The notes below the pieces were generated by a model. The model saw only the letters and a list, made by a program, of their open reading frames with translations. It did not search any database and was not told the origin of the DNA. From positions 28,390,390 through 28,454,389 of the forward strand of contig OX637406.1 in NCBI GenBank assembly GCA_951799425.1: a stretch of 64,000 bases of DNA, written 5' to 3'. A program made the position numbers and the translations under genes. This document shows, piece by piece, positions 11,017 to 27,536 of the stretch (position 1 is its first letter; every line of letters begins with the position of its first letter). The DNA comes from Ilex aquifolium (Eukaryota; Streptophyta; Magnoliopsida; Aquifoliales; Aquifoliaceae).

Positions 11017-11521
11017 ATGCCTACTTATGAGTATTTTTTTTTTTCATAGAAAAGTTTAACCCTTTCATTTCTAGAATAAAAAATAATCGTATATATAGTT
11101 TTTTAATCAATTTATGTTACATTAGTATAATTCTTAAGTAAGAATAAATTTTTTAAGTTGTATTAATATTTCATGTGAAAATAGATTGTTGTTTATTTTT
11201 GAGTAAAACTTGAATTTTTTTAGAATTTTAATAGGCTTTATAATATATATATATATATATATTAAAATATATATTATAGACTAGTATATAAAATCTTATT
11301 CCAATTGACCTAACTAATTTTTAATTATAGTAAAAGTTCCAATATAATTAATATATTGACAATTATTTTTATTTTATTCAAAGAATTATAAGTGGAAGAC
11401 GCGATAACTGGTCAAATTAGAGTTGGCTGCAAGCAAAAGCTTAGGTGAAGAAGATTGTCTGGGAAGGAAGATTTGAGGGTTCAATTCAAGGCTCAAATTT
11501 GTTGATAATTAGATCAGGCGA
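11017..11521. other. AT-rich intergenic stretch
   Basis: Strongly AT-rich, with a (TA)n run near 11242-11263. No gene or named repeat was recognised. Confidence 0.5.
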
Positions 11522-12597
11522 CAGAGAGCTCTACAACAATTGGGAATGATCCAACATAATGCTCGGAGACTGTAGAGAGGATTGCCTGAGCGTTCTGTTT
11601 CTGTTCTTCGGGCTTGGCTCTTTGAACGTTATCTCAAATATTGTCAATCCTGCTTTCCATCTAGAGAAGCTGAAAGTTATCTCAAATATTGTCTAATGTC
11701 ATTAAATACAAAGATAAATGCTACTTTACTCAGAGATTGTACTATAGGAGTCGAAAGGGATTAGAATATGATTTCGAGCACATATGATTCCACTAATAAG
11801 CATTTGGCAGTAACTATGAAGAAGGAAGAAGAATTTTTGAACCCCAAAAAGTACAAAATGAGCTTGCTATCCAGGCTAGAGATTCACAGCTTACATCCTA
11901 GGATAGAGGTAAATTTAGTATCCTTTTCCTGAATATTTATAAATTTGTATTGTTTCATAAGGTTTTTATACATACCATTTCTAAGTGGTGTTTATTCATT
12001 ATGAAATTTTCCTTTTCCTTTATCTGGTTCTTCTCTATGTTCAATTAGATGTATGGTAATACACAAATGCTCTTTATATTACTGTACTGTTCATATACTA
12101 AGATGCATATATGTCAATTTTACAAAATAGTCATGAAAAATACTTTTGCTTTTTTGACAAATTTTTTTCTTAAAAAAGTATTTAAGAAAGCATTAAAATG
12201 CTACATTGGTTTTTCTTAGCTTGGTTTTAGAAAGATAACTAAGTCTTGCTAAGCTTCTTTATTTGTAGGTTTCAAACTAAAAGGAAAAGAAGGATGATGG
12301 AAATTGAAAAAGAAGTGCAAGCTTTGGTGAGAATGTAAATGGAGCGGGTCCCAGTAAGGACGATTTATTGGGTATATTATTGGAATCTAACGGCAAAGAC
12401 AGAAAAAGTAATTCCTGGGATTGAGAAGAGGAGATGAGTAATATTACATGGACATTTTTCTGTTCTTGAATGAGAAATTCTTATGTTGAAATGGTTCCAT
12501 AATTCAGGTGTCTAATTGGTTCATAAATGCTCGAGTTCTGCTCTGGAAGCCAATGGTAAAAGAGATGTATATGGAAGAAACCAAGGAACAAGAATAG
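11522..12597 (+). pseudogene. BEL1-like homeodomain gene fragment
   Basis: Two separated blocks match BEL1-like (BLH, TALE-class) transcription factors. The first (11522-11626) reads QRALQQLGMIQHNA, then, after an in-frame TAG at 11573, RGLPERSVSVLRAWLFE. In the family these link the BELL domain to homeodomain helix 1. The second (12508-12597) follows an acceptor-like ATTCAG and reads [18 protein letters not shown], ending EETKEQE and TAG. It holds recognition helix 3 with its WFIN signature, but has Leu where the family has Arg (ARVRLW). The HPYP segment and helix 2 expected between the blocks are not recognisable. The intron position matches the family, so this looks like a piece of genomic DNA rather than a retrocopy. 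BLH proteins pair with KNOX proteins in the nucleus; this copy cannot encode one. Confidence 0.7.
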
Positions 12598-13222
12598 AAT
12601 GGATCAGGGGACCAAAAGAATATACGTGAACATAATGAACTGCAAAGGACCACCAGGCGTTAGCTTCAAGAAAGATTCAGCAGAGTAAGCACTTTTGATG
12701 CACAGATCACCGGGTGATCCAAATGTGTGAGAGAGAGAGTTCTCAAGCGAAAGAAAGGGTCCAGTTCAGTCGGAGTTTCAGAAGGATGGTATGCTTTTAT
12801 ATCAGAACTCTTGGAAGGGAAATTGTTGAACATGCAAGTCTTTTGACATCACGTTGACAAACCATAATCATCGTACGAGAGTTTCAAACTTCACCCATAG
12901 CAATTACAAAACTCAGGAATTAGATAGCTTCTTCTAACCAGAACAATATAAACTTTTCAGAGAGTTAGAAGCGAAAAATAAACCCTCTAAACTTAGACAT
13001 GTGAGATGCAATTTGACCACCAAGAAACACCTACAAAAAATTTAAACGTTTCGAATTAATAAACTAACCTTAATTATCCATGGCATTTATATCACCCATT
13101 TGTCTTAATATTCATTAAAGCATAAAGATAGAGATACAGGGGGATGGAGAGACTTACGGGTTAAGCCTTCATAGGTTGAATAACAAACTTTATGATAGAT
13201 ACTAACCTCCAAGGGAGTCTTA
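12598..13222. other. Intergenic, no gene recognised
   Basis: The first 150 bases continue the BEL1-like reading loosely (polar, charged residues) and may be decayed 3' exon sequence. The remainder is AT-rich without recognisable content. Confidence 0.4.
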
Positions 13223-14302
13223 CGGTGTGTTTGGGTAATGGGGTTGGATAGGGTAGAATTTCTTTTTTTTTATCCTAATTCATCCAAGCCAAATCTACTC
13301 ATCCACTTTAAAACCTTAACCTTTAAATATCCAATCCTAATCTTTGTTTGGGAAACAAATGTGTAATTTAGTGGGCTCCATAGATTATACAAATAATTTT
13401 GTAGTATTTATCATTCTACCTATGACTCTATCCATTCCAATCCTATCCTATGTTTGGATTGGTGGATTATCCTAATAAAATTATACATTTTCCACATTAG
13501 GGTTTATATGTTACCACATGTCAAACTTGAAGGGATGACAATGTTATTTTTTATACTTGAGGGGCTCTGTGTATATTAGTGACAAACTTAATGTGATTTA
13601 AATGTAATTTACTCAATATCATTTTATTGCACCGAAGAAACGTTTGAAGCTATTCTTTCATTCTTTGAGCCCCCAAATCCCCAAACCTGCTGGAAAGAAC
13701 GGGATTAGGGTAAAACCCTGAGACAGTAGCCAGCCAGGCAGCCCTCGTTCGAGATTGAACGTGAAGGAGAGAGAGTGAGAGCGCGATGACGACGCGAATT
13801 GCTCCGGGCGTCGGAGCAAACCTTCTAGGCCAACACTCCGCCGAGAGGAACCAAGACGCCACCGCCTATGTCGGCAACCTTGACCCCCAGGTTACCGAGT
13901 TATACACTCATCATATACTTCATTGCTAGCTTTATGCTTTCATAATGTTAGGTTTTGTGCTTCTAGGGCTTTTTGATCAGTCGTATTGATGCTGCTTAGA
14001 ATTTAATATCAATCAATCTGAGTCGATTAGTTATAACTCGAGTTTTCTGACCACTTGAATGAAGGTCTGGTTGTACTCTTCTTAGGATTTTTATGTGAAT
14101 AATAAAATTGAGTGGCTTAGTCATACATTGAAGTACGTTTTTGTCCAGCATGAGCTGATTGAATTGTTCTTTTTCCCTAACGTCTCCAATCTATGTGACT
14201 TAATCGAAGATCCCATTGCAAACTTGGTGAGAATATGACCCATTGCAAACTTGGTGAGAATTGTTCTGGGTGTACCTCATCAACCAGATCTGTTCGTCTC
14301 TC

Positions 14303-14352
<50 letters not shown>

Positions 14353-14761
14353 CTTAGGGGGACACGGAGAGAGAGACAGAGAAGAAGAAGCTTACCTCGC
14401 ATCACTGGATTGTTGCATGTGATGAACGTCTTCACCAACCAGGAAGAGCTGAGCTGCTTGGACGAAAGTGAACAACGGTCCTTCGGTAAGGTGTAGGAAT
14501 GTTTATCTAAGAAAGAGGGGGTGAATACGTCTTTTTGCCTGGTTAACCTGCTGGGAAGGATTGTAACCCATGGGGGAGGTGGGTTACATTTAACATGTAC
14601 CTTGGATAAAAATTACTATAGCATCCGGGTCAAGGTTTGACCCGGAATTTATATCCTCACTCATTTTTCAGTTGCCAAACACCAGATTTATGGGACTCAC
14701 TTCATTGTTACTCTATCCTTATGAGTCTTAACCGACCTTAACCCACTACCCAAACACACCC
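13223..14761 (+). mobile_element. Candidate TIR element (PIF/Harbinger-like) carrying a host exon
   Basis: The ends are inverted: CGGTGTGTTTGGGTAATGGG at 13223 and the reverse complement of GGGTGTGTTTGGGTAGTGGG at 14742-14761. About 18 of 20 bases match. Both ends are flanked by TTA (13220-13222 and 14762-14764), the target duplication of PIF/Harbinger elements. The interior has no transposase but contains the 5' leader, exon 1 and start of intron 1 of SF3B4, plus a (GA)n run at 14305-14352. Alternatively, two unrelated MITE ends may happen to flank a host fragment, since this TIR sequence is common in plants. Confidence 0.4.
13786..13898 (+). pseudogene. SF3B4: Orphan exon 1 of splicing factor SF3B4
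   Basis: From ATG 13786 the frame reads MTTRIAPGVGANLLGQHSAE, then RNQDATAYVGNLDPQVT plus two bases of the next codon. This is the nearly invariant N-terminus of plant SF3B4 (SAP49 of the U2 snRNP SF3b complex, nuclear), up to the first strand of RRM1. A donor GTTATAC follows at 13899, in the right phase for the next expected codon (Glu-Glu-Leu-Leu-Trp). No later exon was found on either side, although the normal protein is several hundred residues with two RRMs and a proline-rich tail. The piece is unbroken but alone. It is best read as a captured or stranded gene fragment, possibly with a piece of the native promoter in the 140 bp upstream. A real gene with exon 2 beyond the chromovirus was considered, but no such exon was seen before TAD3. 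Confidence 0.75.
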
Positions 14762-14764
14762 TTA

Positions 14765-15278
14765 GTAATTTCCTGTTGTATAGGCTTCAAACCACTGTCA
14801 AAAAAATCTTAGAGAAAGAGAGAGAAAAATCTCATTAATCAAAATATCATAGAGAGAGGGGGAGGGAGAGAGAGAGAGAGAGATGACTAATATAAAAGTA
14901 AAAAAAAAAAAAATAGTTTTCAATTAGTTGATTAGTTTAGTGATTCTTTTATTAGTATAATTTTACAATTCTTTTAGTGGCAGTAGCTTAGTCAAAATAG
15001 CAATCAATGTTAAAAATTGGTTTTCTATTAAAAGTAGAAAACCAATCCCCATGGTGATCTATCGGTGAACTTCAATTTACAGAAACCAAATATAGTGTCA
15101 TTTCTAACATTCCAGGTGCTATCTACCTCCGCAAGAACTACAGAAAGAAGCCTGAGAAGGCTGTCTCCTAGGTGTGTACATCGAATGAGACTCAAAATTG
15201 TGCCTATTTAATGAACTTCATGAAAATTGAAAAGGGTAGTTCTTATCTATTTTCTTAGTGAAATTGGAAAGGATAGTC
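14765..15278. other. Intergenic, GA microsatellite
   Basis: Contains GA-rich tracts near 14814-14882 and an A run near 14900. No gene is supported. The TAGTC at 15274-15278 is the left target duplication of the following chromovirus. Confidence 0.5.
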
Positions 15279-15416
15279 TGATAGGAATCGGATTATATTT
15301 CGTTATAGTAGGTGAAGACGTAGGGATTATGAGTTATTTGTCATTTTTCTTTTCAGGGGTTTAGTTGTCATTTTGACTACTTATTTCTTTTAGGGTTCTT
15401 TTAGGATTTGTGCTCT

Positions 15417-15468
<52 letters not shown>

Positions 15469-15610
15469 GATATGGTATTTGTTTTGGTAGACTTTGATTA
15501 TTGATTATTGATATTGAATCCTAATATTGCTTATTCCTCAAATTCTCTCTCTGTTTTCATCATCTTTTTCATTTCTCATCCTTAATTCTTCCCTACTACG
15601 ATCTTCATCA
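15279..15610 (+). repeat. 5' LTR of chromovirus
   Basis: A 332-bp LTR. It is longer than its partner mainly because the internal (TA)n run at 15421-15463 is expanded to about 44 bp, against about 18 interrupted bases in the right LTR. Confidence 0.9.
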
Positions 15611-16762
15611 ATTTGGTATCAGAGCCTAATCTCAATTGAACGTCGCCGCTGCCAATCATCTTTAATTAGTTGTTTGTTGCTGTTTGTAGTAATCGTTGAG
15701 CCCTGATTGTCGAACATCCCTTCATTAGCGACAAACCCACCTAGCAAATCCGCACTGTTCATCGTCCTTGTTCCAGCAGAACCAACAAAAAAAAAAAAAC
15801 ACTGTTTATCGTGCGCACGGTTCACGCGCACTGTTTTGGTCGCAGCCGGGAAAAAAAAACAGAGTTGTAAATCGAAGATCGGAGACAGAGTTGTGCACTG
15901 TTCACGGAGACAGAGTTGTGCAGGAGATCAGAGACAGAGTTGTAAATCGGAGATCAAAAAAAAAAAACCAGAGTTGTGCACTGTTCACGCGTACAGTAAA
16001 TCGGAGACCCTTGTTGGGTTTATCGTTGTCAGTAATCGCTGGCGACCTTTAGAGTTGTTGCTCGATCGTCATCGTAGTCGTTTTGCTTCGTCTGAAAATT
16101 TGTGAGATTGGTTATTGAGTGAAGTCCATCGTTAAAGAAGAAGACATTGAGTTTTAACCCTTTCACCCCAGAAAGTTTCAAAATTATAGGAACCTCCCCA
16201 GAAGTTCCAAAAAATTACAGAATCATCCCATAAGTTTTAGAAAATTTCAGAAATACCATCCAAAAACTCCAGAATTGCAGATACATCCTCAGCAGATTTA
16301 GAAAATTATAGAAACATCACCCCAAAAGTTTCAGAAATTGTAGAAATACCCCAGAAAGTTCCAGAATTCGTAGGATCATCCTCTAAAGTGTCAAGTATTC
16401 TCTTGGAGTTGCATCTAACACCAGGTACGAGTTCTCTTCGTTGAGAATTGGTGACTAGTATTTACATTTTTTGGTAAGTCAAAAAAAAATAAAAAATTAC
16501 CTAAACTTTTTTTGTTTGTTGTTCCCACACACCACCTTCATAACTTTCTTTGTTTGTTGTTCCCACACACCACTTTCATAACTTAGCTTGCCCAATTCCT
16601 TGTTAAATCCATTATTGCTTGTCTCACGTTTATTTGAGTCTCTTCACAATAAGCTTGTTCTTATGTGTGACAATTTGTATTGATTTATAGTTTTTATTAC
16701 TTGGTTTAATTTTTAGTCTAGTCGGCATTTTTCATTAGCCCAAATTTTACATCACATTCACG
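15611..16762 (+). other. Chromovirus leader with degenerate repeats
   Basis: The primer site (TGGTATCAGAGCC) begins at 15614. Three kinds of internal repetition follow: copies of GACAGAGTTGT at about 15890-15980, an imperfect array of about 35 bp built on 'CAGAA...TTTCAGAAA' with 'ACATCC/ACCTCC' at 16165-16390, and a near-perfect 46-bp duplication carrying GTTCCCACACACCA at about 16509-16586. No coding function is inferred. Confidence 0.6.
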
Positions 16763-22123
<5,361 letters not shown>

Positions 22124-22177
22124 CATTATCATGATCGTATCTCTCCGGAGGCGAGTTTTTTTCAGTCGGGGGGAAAT

Positions 22178-22490
22178 GATAGGAATCGGATTATATTTCG
22201 TTATAGTAGGCGTAGACGTAGGGATTATGAGTTATTTGTCATTTTTCTTTTCAGGGGCTTAGTTGTCATTTTGACTATTTATTTCTTTTAGGGTTCTTTT
22301 AGGGTTTGTGCTCTCCCTATATATGTATATATATATAGGGGATATGGTATTTGTTTTGGTAGACTTTGATTATTGATATTGAATTCTGATATTGCTTCTT
22401 CCTCAAATACTCTCTCTGTTCTCATCCCCTTCTTCTTCTTTTTTTCATCCCCTTCTCATCCCTAATTCTTCCCTACTACGATCTACATCA
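22178..22490 (+). repeat. 3' LTR of chromovirus
   Basis: A 313-bp LTR directly after the purine tract CGGGGGGAAA. It ends CATCA and is followed by the target duplication TAGTC. Confidence 0.9.
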
Positions 22491-22495
22491 TAGTC

Positions 22496-25400
22496 TTTAC
22501 ATCTTTTCTTAGGCCTACATAATTCTATGCCTGCGACTACAATAATAGGCTACAGGTTTTGTTATTGGCCAATCTGTAAAATGTCTTCCACTTTTTTTTC
22601 ACTTTTGGATTATTCATTATTACTTGTTTCATTGTCACTTGACCCCACATTCAATAGTGTGTAAAGGAGAGCGATTGCTTCTAGCAAGCACGACTTTGGA
22701 AGTAATCAATATTAAAAATTGATTTTCTATTAGAAGTAGGATTGTTATGTTCTTTAATTTGATGTGGCAGTAGAACTTTGTTTGGTCTTTAGACGTTCTT
22801 CGTTGCTTGTGTACAGTAGTCACAAAATTTAATAGACAAAAAAAATTCAATAAACAAATTCTTGTTCTTCGGCAAGCCTTTGTTGTCTTCTTCTTTTTCG
22901 TTTGTTATTCTACATCTGGTATGGTACAATGACTAATCAAATAACAGAGGAAAAAAAAAAAACAATGACAAATCAAATAACAGGGAAAAAAAAAACAATG
23001 ATTAATCAAATAATAGAGAAAAAAAAGCTTACAGGTTGATGTAGGTCGACGACACCAAGCACCGTAGATCCACCAATCTTCACAGCCATAATATGCTTAA
23101 CATCAAGGGAATAGAGATGCAAGACCATAAATTTTAATGGAGCAATTTTGAAGAAACAACCCACTACAAGGCAACAAATCTTGATGTTCTTTTGCCATGT
23201 GGTATTAGAATTCTATCTAGCTATATATATACTTCTAATAAAGGAGTTCAAAATATTTTGGAAGTCTAATAGGTATGAAAGACAAAAAAATAAATGGGTT
23301 TGGTTCTTAACTCTTGTACTCATCTAATTTTTTATTATGTACCAATGAATAATGAATTTCCAATACATTAATTGCCGGTTAGAAACTTAAATGAATGGTT
23401 GTGTTTATCACCTAAAAATTAGCAATTTTTTCCCATGTGGTATTAGAATTCTAGTTGAGTTTACCAAATTGAATGGAAAAAGAAGAATGTATTGGCAAGT
23501 CATAGAGATAAAGTTTATCTAGCAAGTCATAGAGATAAAGTTTATCTAGCAAGTCATAGAGATAAAGTTTATCTAGCTAATACGTTGGAAGAAGAATGTA
23601 TGACAAGTCATAGAGATAAAGTTGATCTAGGTAATACTTTGAAAGTCGAACATGTATGAAAGACTGAAAAATATATGGGTATAATTGACTTTATGGTAAT
23701 AATTAGGGTTAAAATAGGAAATCAAAAGTTTTTCATTGATGCTGACATTTATAAGTAGTATAGATAATTGATTGGTAACATAACGTCAGGATGATTCCAC
23801 CGTGTCACACTTACCTGGAATATTTTCTCCCCCTCCCTTCTTTCCCTCCCGTCACTTTTCTGTTTTCCTTCCCCTATCTCCCTCTAGCGCACACCACCCC
23901 AATGACGCCGGCACCAGTGATGCCGGCTGCAACGACCTGATCTCGCTTTTCTCTCCAGGTATCTCTCTCCCTCTCTGCTTCTCTCATTTTCTTCTCTCTC
24001 ATTTCCCCCTCTCTTCCCTCACTTCTACTGTATTCCTTCTCTCTAGCGCACATGCAGACACCTCAGTCTACCACTGTCGAACAAACCACGCCATAGCACC
24101 CTGATTCGATGCACTCGAATTGATTCACACGCTCTCACACACCCATTTTCTCTCCCTCTCTCTGATATCGTCCCAGCAGCTCACACAAATACACACAGTC
24201 TCTTCTATCTCTTAATCTCCGACTCTCTTTCTTCACCCAGATTGTCCAGCGGTGATGGTTAAGGGTGGGTGTAGATTTCTACGGGTTAGATGTCTCTTGG
24301 ATTGCCCTTTCGCTGCCGTCTTCTTTTGTCAAATTTTCATTGCTCACAGTGCAAACCAATGGTAGATTTGTGGTGTATTTCATGGTGGTTGGGTTGTGAT
24401 TTGGTTGATTTGTTGTGGTGTATTTCATTCCCAGGTGCATAACAGATGTATATGGATTCACACAGACACACGAGCTATTGACACACACGTACACAGATTC
24501 ATGTTCTTTTTTATGTTTTTGTTAATATTGTAGATTTGATTGAATTTAAGAATACCTTCCTTGGGTACTGAATGTTTGGTGCCCAACTTCGCAACCTGAA
24601 AAAGGTGAGTTAATGAATTCCAAAGAGCATTTTTCGAATTGGGAATTTATTGGGCTAAGCAACGTACCTATTTTTGTTATCAAGCACTGATAGACTATGG
24701 CCTTTATCGCACAGTTACATTGTGCTAATTTGTGTCATATTCAAGTTTTACGTATTAGGTGAAGCAACATATCGTCAAGTTTGCTAGGTGTTGTGCATAG
24801 TAGGTGTTTGTTTAATTTACTGAAAGGTGAAATTAATATGAAGTGCATATATTATTTGACATCATTATGTTGACTGCAAGGTGCAATCATGATGCCACAC
24901 TCAATTGTGCACATATGCAATTTGACCTGTTGTTACAGGTATTGCACCGAAATACTCCCATGTTGTGGTTCTTGACACCAAGTTGTGGTTCTTTTTTCCT
25001 GTAAAACTTTTGTATAGGACAGTGGATTGTTCAATTTTATTGATTGCACTTTTGTGGCTGCTTAATAATCTTAGAGTTAATATTTCATGCTGCAATCTTG
25101 GTTTCCTTATTTCTTATTCGAAATGTCATGGAATAATGTATTACTCAATTGATTATTGAGGCTGCTAATATTTGTAATGCAATCACTTTATAGTAACTAT
25201 TTTTTTTTAACAAAATGTAGATTGCTCGAATTTAAAGTATCACAAGGACAACTGTAGTAGAAGCTGTAAGGTTGAAGTTAGTTTGAGGAAGCTGTGTTCC
25301 AAAAATCGTAAGTATCTCAATGTTTCTCTTAATGTTGTTCAATAAAGCCACTAAATATTCATGTGTACAGCGCTACGAGCATGTTTTCTTCAAATATGAA

Positions 25401-27536
25401 AGCTGGAATAAGAGGCACATAGCCACAGAGTGATCAATAGGTTTTATTGTGTATGTATTTTGATCTTTGATTGAATCAAGCTTGGAATATTTGAGATACC
25501 TTTATGTTAAAACCATGTCCATACTATATTGCTCATCTTTGTTGGTTAGATTGCTAGGTAGAATGTTTTGCTAATTTTTTGGGATATGGCGGGTGAAATT
25601 AGTTGACTAATTGTTTATATTTGGTGGAATATGGATGTTGTGGATTGTGATTAAATGGGGAAAAAATTTAATTTAAAGGAATTTCTTGTAAATTTAGTTT
25701 AAATTTTTAGAGTTTTCATGCATTTATGCATTTATGTTTGCATAGTGCCTTTAGGTACAAATAATTGCTAGTATTTATATATAGAATAATTATATTTAAA
25801 AGAAATACATAATATTTACTGTGCCCCCTCCCCCCTCTTTCACTGAGTCCTTTTTGTGTCTTAACACCAACGCCAACAATCACGTCTGCTGCCTATCTAT
25901 GCAACCCACCTTTGGGACCAACTGTTTCTTTGTTGCAATCTCTCTTTCTCTCTCAGTTTCGATTAATTTTTGTTGCTTGTGGATTTCATGGGTTTTGCTT
26001 ACTGTAAATTTCAAGGACTGATTGATTTTAAACTCATGGATTTAGGGTATTTTTTTGTGTATTGGTTTTGCTTTCCCTCAGTTTTGGGTTAGTTGTGGTG
26101 GCTGTGCTTGTTTAACTGGTGCTTGTTTGACGGGGCATCTGTGGTGGTTTGATTATGGCGGAGATGGAGGTGATGGTTGTGCCATTTTGATTGGGTCGTG
26201 GGGAGAGAGAGAGAGAGTTGGAGAGAGGTGGGAGAAACAAATATTATGGTGATTATGTGTTGGGAGAAGAAAGAGTAATTTGAGAGAGAGAAAAACAGAC
26301 TGTTGTGTGTGTCAGAGTGCTGTGTTGTGAGTGCATGTTTTGTGTGAGAGAGAATAGTGTTTGCGTGTGCGGTGTTGTGTGCTGTGTGTGAGTGTTGTGT
26401 TTTGTGAATGCTGTTTTTGTTGTTTTGTGGTGCTTATTTGTGCATGATTCTTGAGTTGTTTGGCAGGAGAAGAGATAAGGAAAAAAGAGAGAAAAAGAAG
26501 GGGGGGGGGGGGGGGGAATAGAAACAGAGAGTTGCTGCAAATTTTTTTTTGGGTGCGTGCGTGTGCAAAAATGGAATTGGGAGAAAGAGATAGATACAGT
26601 TTGTCTGTGTTTGTGTTGGGTGCTCTATTGTAAGTGTGTGCGCTCTGTGCAAGGGAAAAGGAAGAAAAGAGTTGAGGAAGAAGAAGTATGTTTGGGTTAA
26701 TGTCCCGTGTTGTTTAAAAGAAGAATACGAGTGTTTCCTTATAGGGACTGTTGAGCAATGATAAAATTGCCCCTAATAGCAGTCACGAGTCATGCACGTG
26801 ATGATGTTTTGGTATTATTTAAATTACAGTTAGTACGAGGGACTACATTGGTCTAATGCATGAACTTCGAGGACTAAATTTTGACAAAATTAGAACTTTT
26901 ATTTACCATTGATGCAATTTATCCTATTCTTCCTTCAGATTTATTGTCTCTTCAGCCCGAGACCAAAATAAGATTAAAATCGGTATGACTCTAATTTTCT
27001 TATCAAACAACCCATATGCGAATGGGTAGACAACCCATCCTTGTTGCCAAACATTCCCATGCCCTTAAACCCTACTAAACACCTCCATTACCTATCTCCC
27101 GGTGTGTGTGCTCTTGGAAACAAGTGGAATCAGTGTCCATGCTTCCCCACCACCATGGCCAACCGTAATGTGTGTCGGTCTCTGGTTCAAAAGAGCTTTG
27201 ATTCTGCATGTCAAAAGAACCAGCCAAACGCCACAGACACTTTGGTCCGGCTTCCACTTTTTCTTCTTCTTGTCCGGTGCTGTTTTGTGGTGTTTGGTGC
27301 TAGATTGGTGATGGCAGTCCACCAGTGTTGAGGGTCTGTGCTAGTTTGGTGGTTGTGGTGGGTTTTGATTTTTTTTTTTGGCAATCAGAAGATGTATTTC
27401 GGTGTTGAATTGGGTTTTGATAGGGAGGTGTTAATGGGTTTTATCTGCCCACTAGTGATCTTAATGAATTGAATGCTGGATATACTTGAACTTGTCATTT
27501 TAATGCAACTTGCAATTCACAAATAGGTTGTCTACT
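22496..27536. other. Intergenic region upstream of TAD3
   Basis: No protein gene is supported in these 5 kb. It holds AT-rich DNA, a 27-bp tandem repeat (separate entry), a CT-rich block at about 23810-24250, and a G/T- and GA-rich low-complexity block at about 26200-26700 with a run of about 19 G near 26500. The TAD3 leader must lie in the last part. An acceptor-like CACAAATAG ends at 27527, ten bases before the start codon, so a spliced 5' leader is possible. The true promoter could not be placed. Confidence 0.5.
23495..23628. repeat. 27-bp tandem repeat
   Basis: Three adjacent copies of a 27-bp unit containing GCAAGTCATAGAGATAAAG (23495 to about 23577), with a diverged fourth copy at about 23599-23628. 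There are no spacers of unique sequence, so this is a simple minisatellite. Confidence 0.85.

Noticed and set aside
13786-13898. Functional SF3B4 gene starting here
   Set aside because: No second exon with ELLWELF-type coding was found downstream within the window before TAD3.
15114-15176. Exon-like reading AIYLRKNYRKKPEKAVS with stop, preceded by an acceptor-like CATTCCAG
   Set aside because: Seventeen residues are too few; I could not place it in any family and nothing upstream joins it.
23495-23628. CRISPR-like direct repeats
   Set aside because: There are no unique spacers; it is a 27-bp tandem repeat in plant DNA.
26253-26652. Open frames of 60-95 codons on both strands
   Set aside because: Low-complexity GT/GA-rich DNA with a long G run; the translations are simple repeats.
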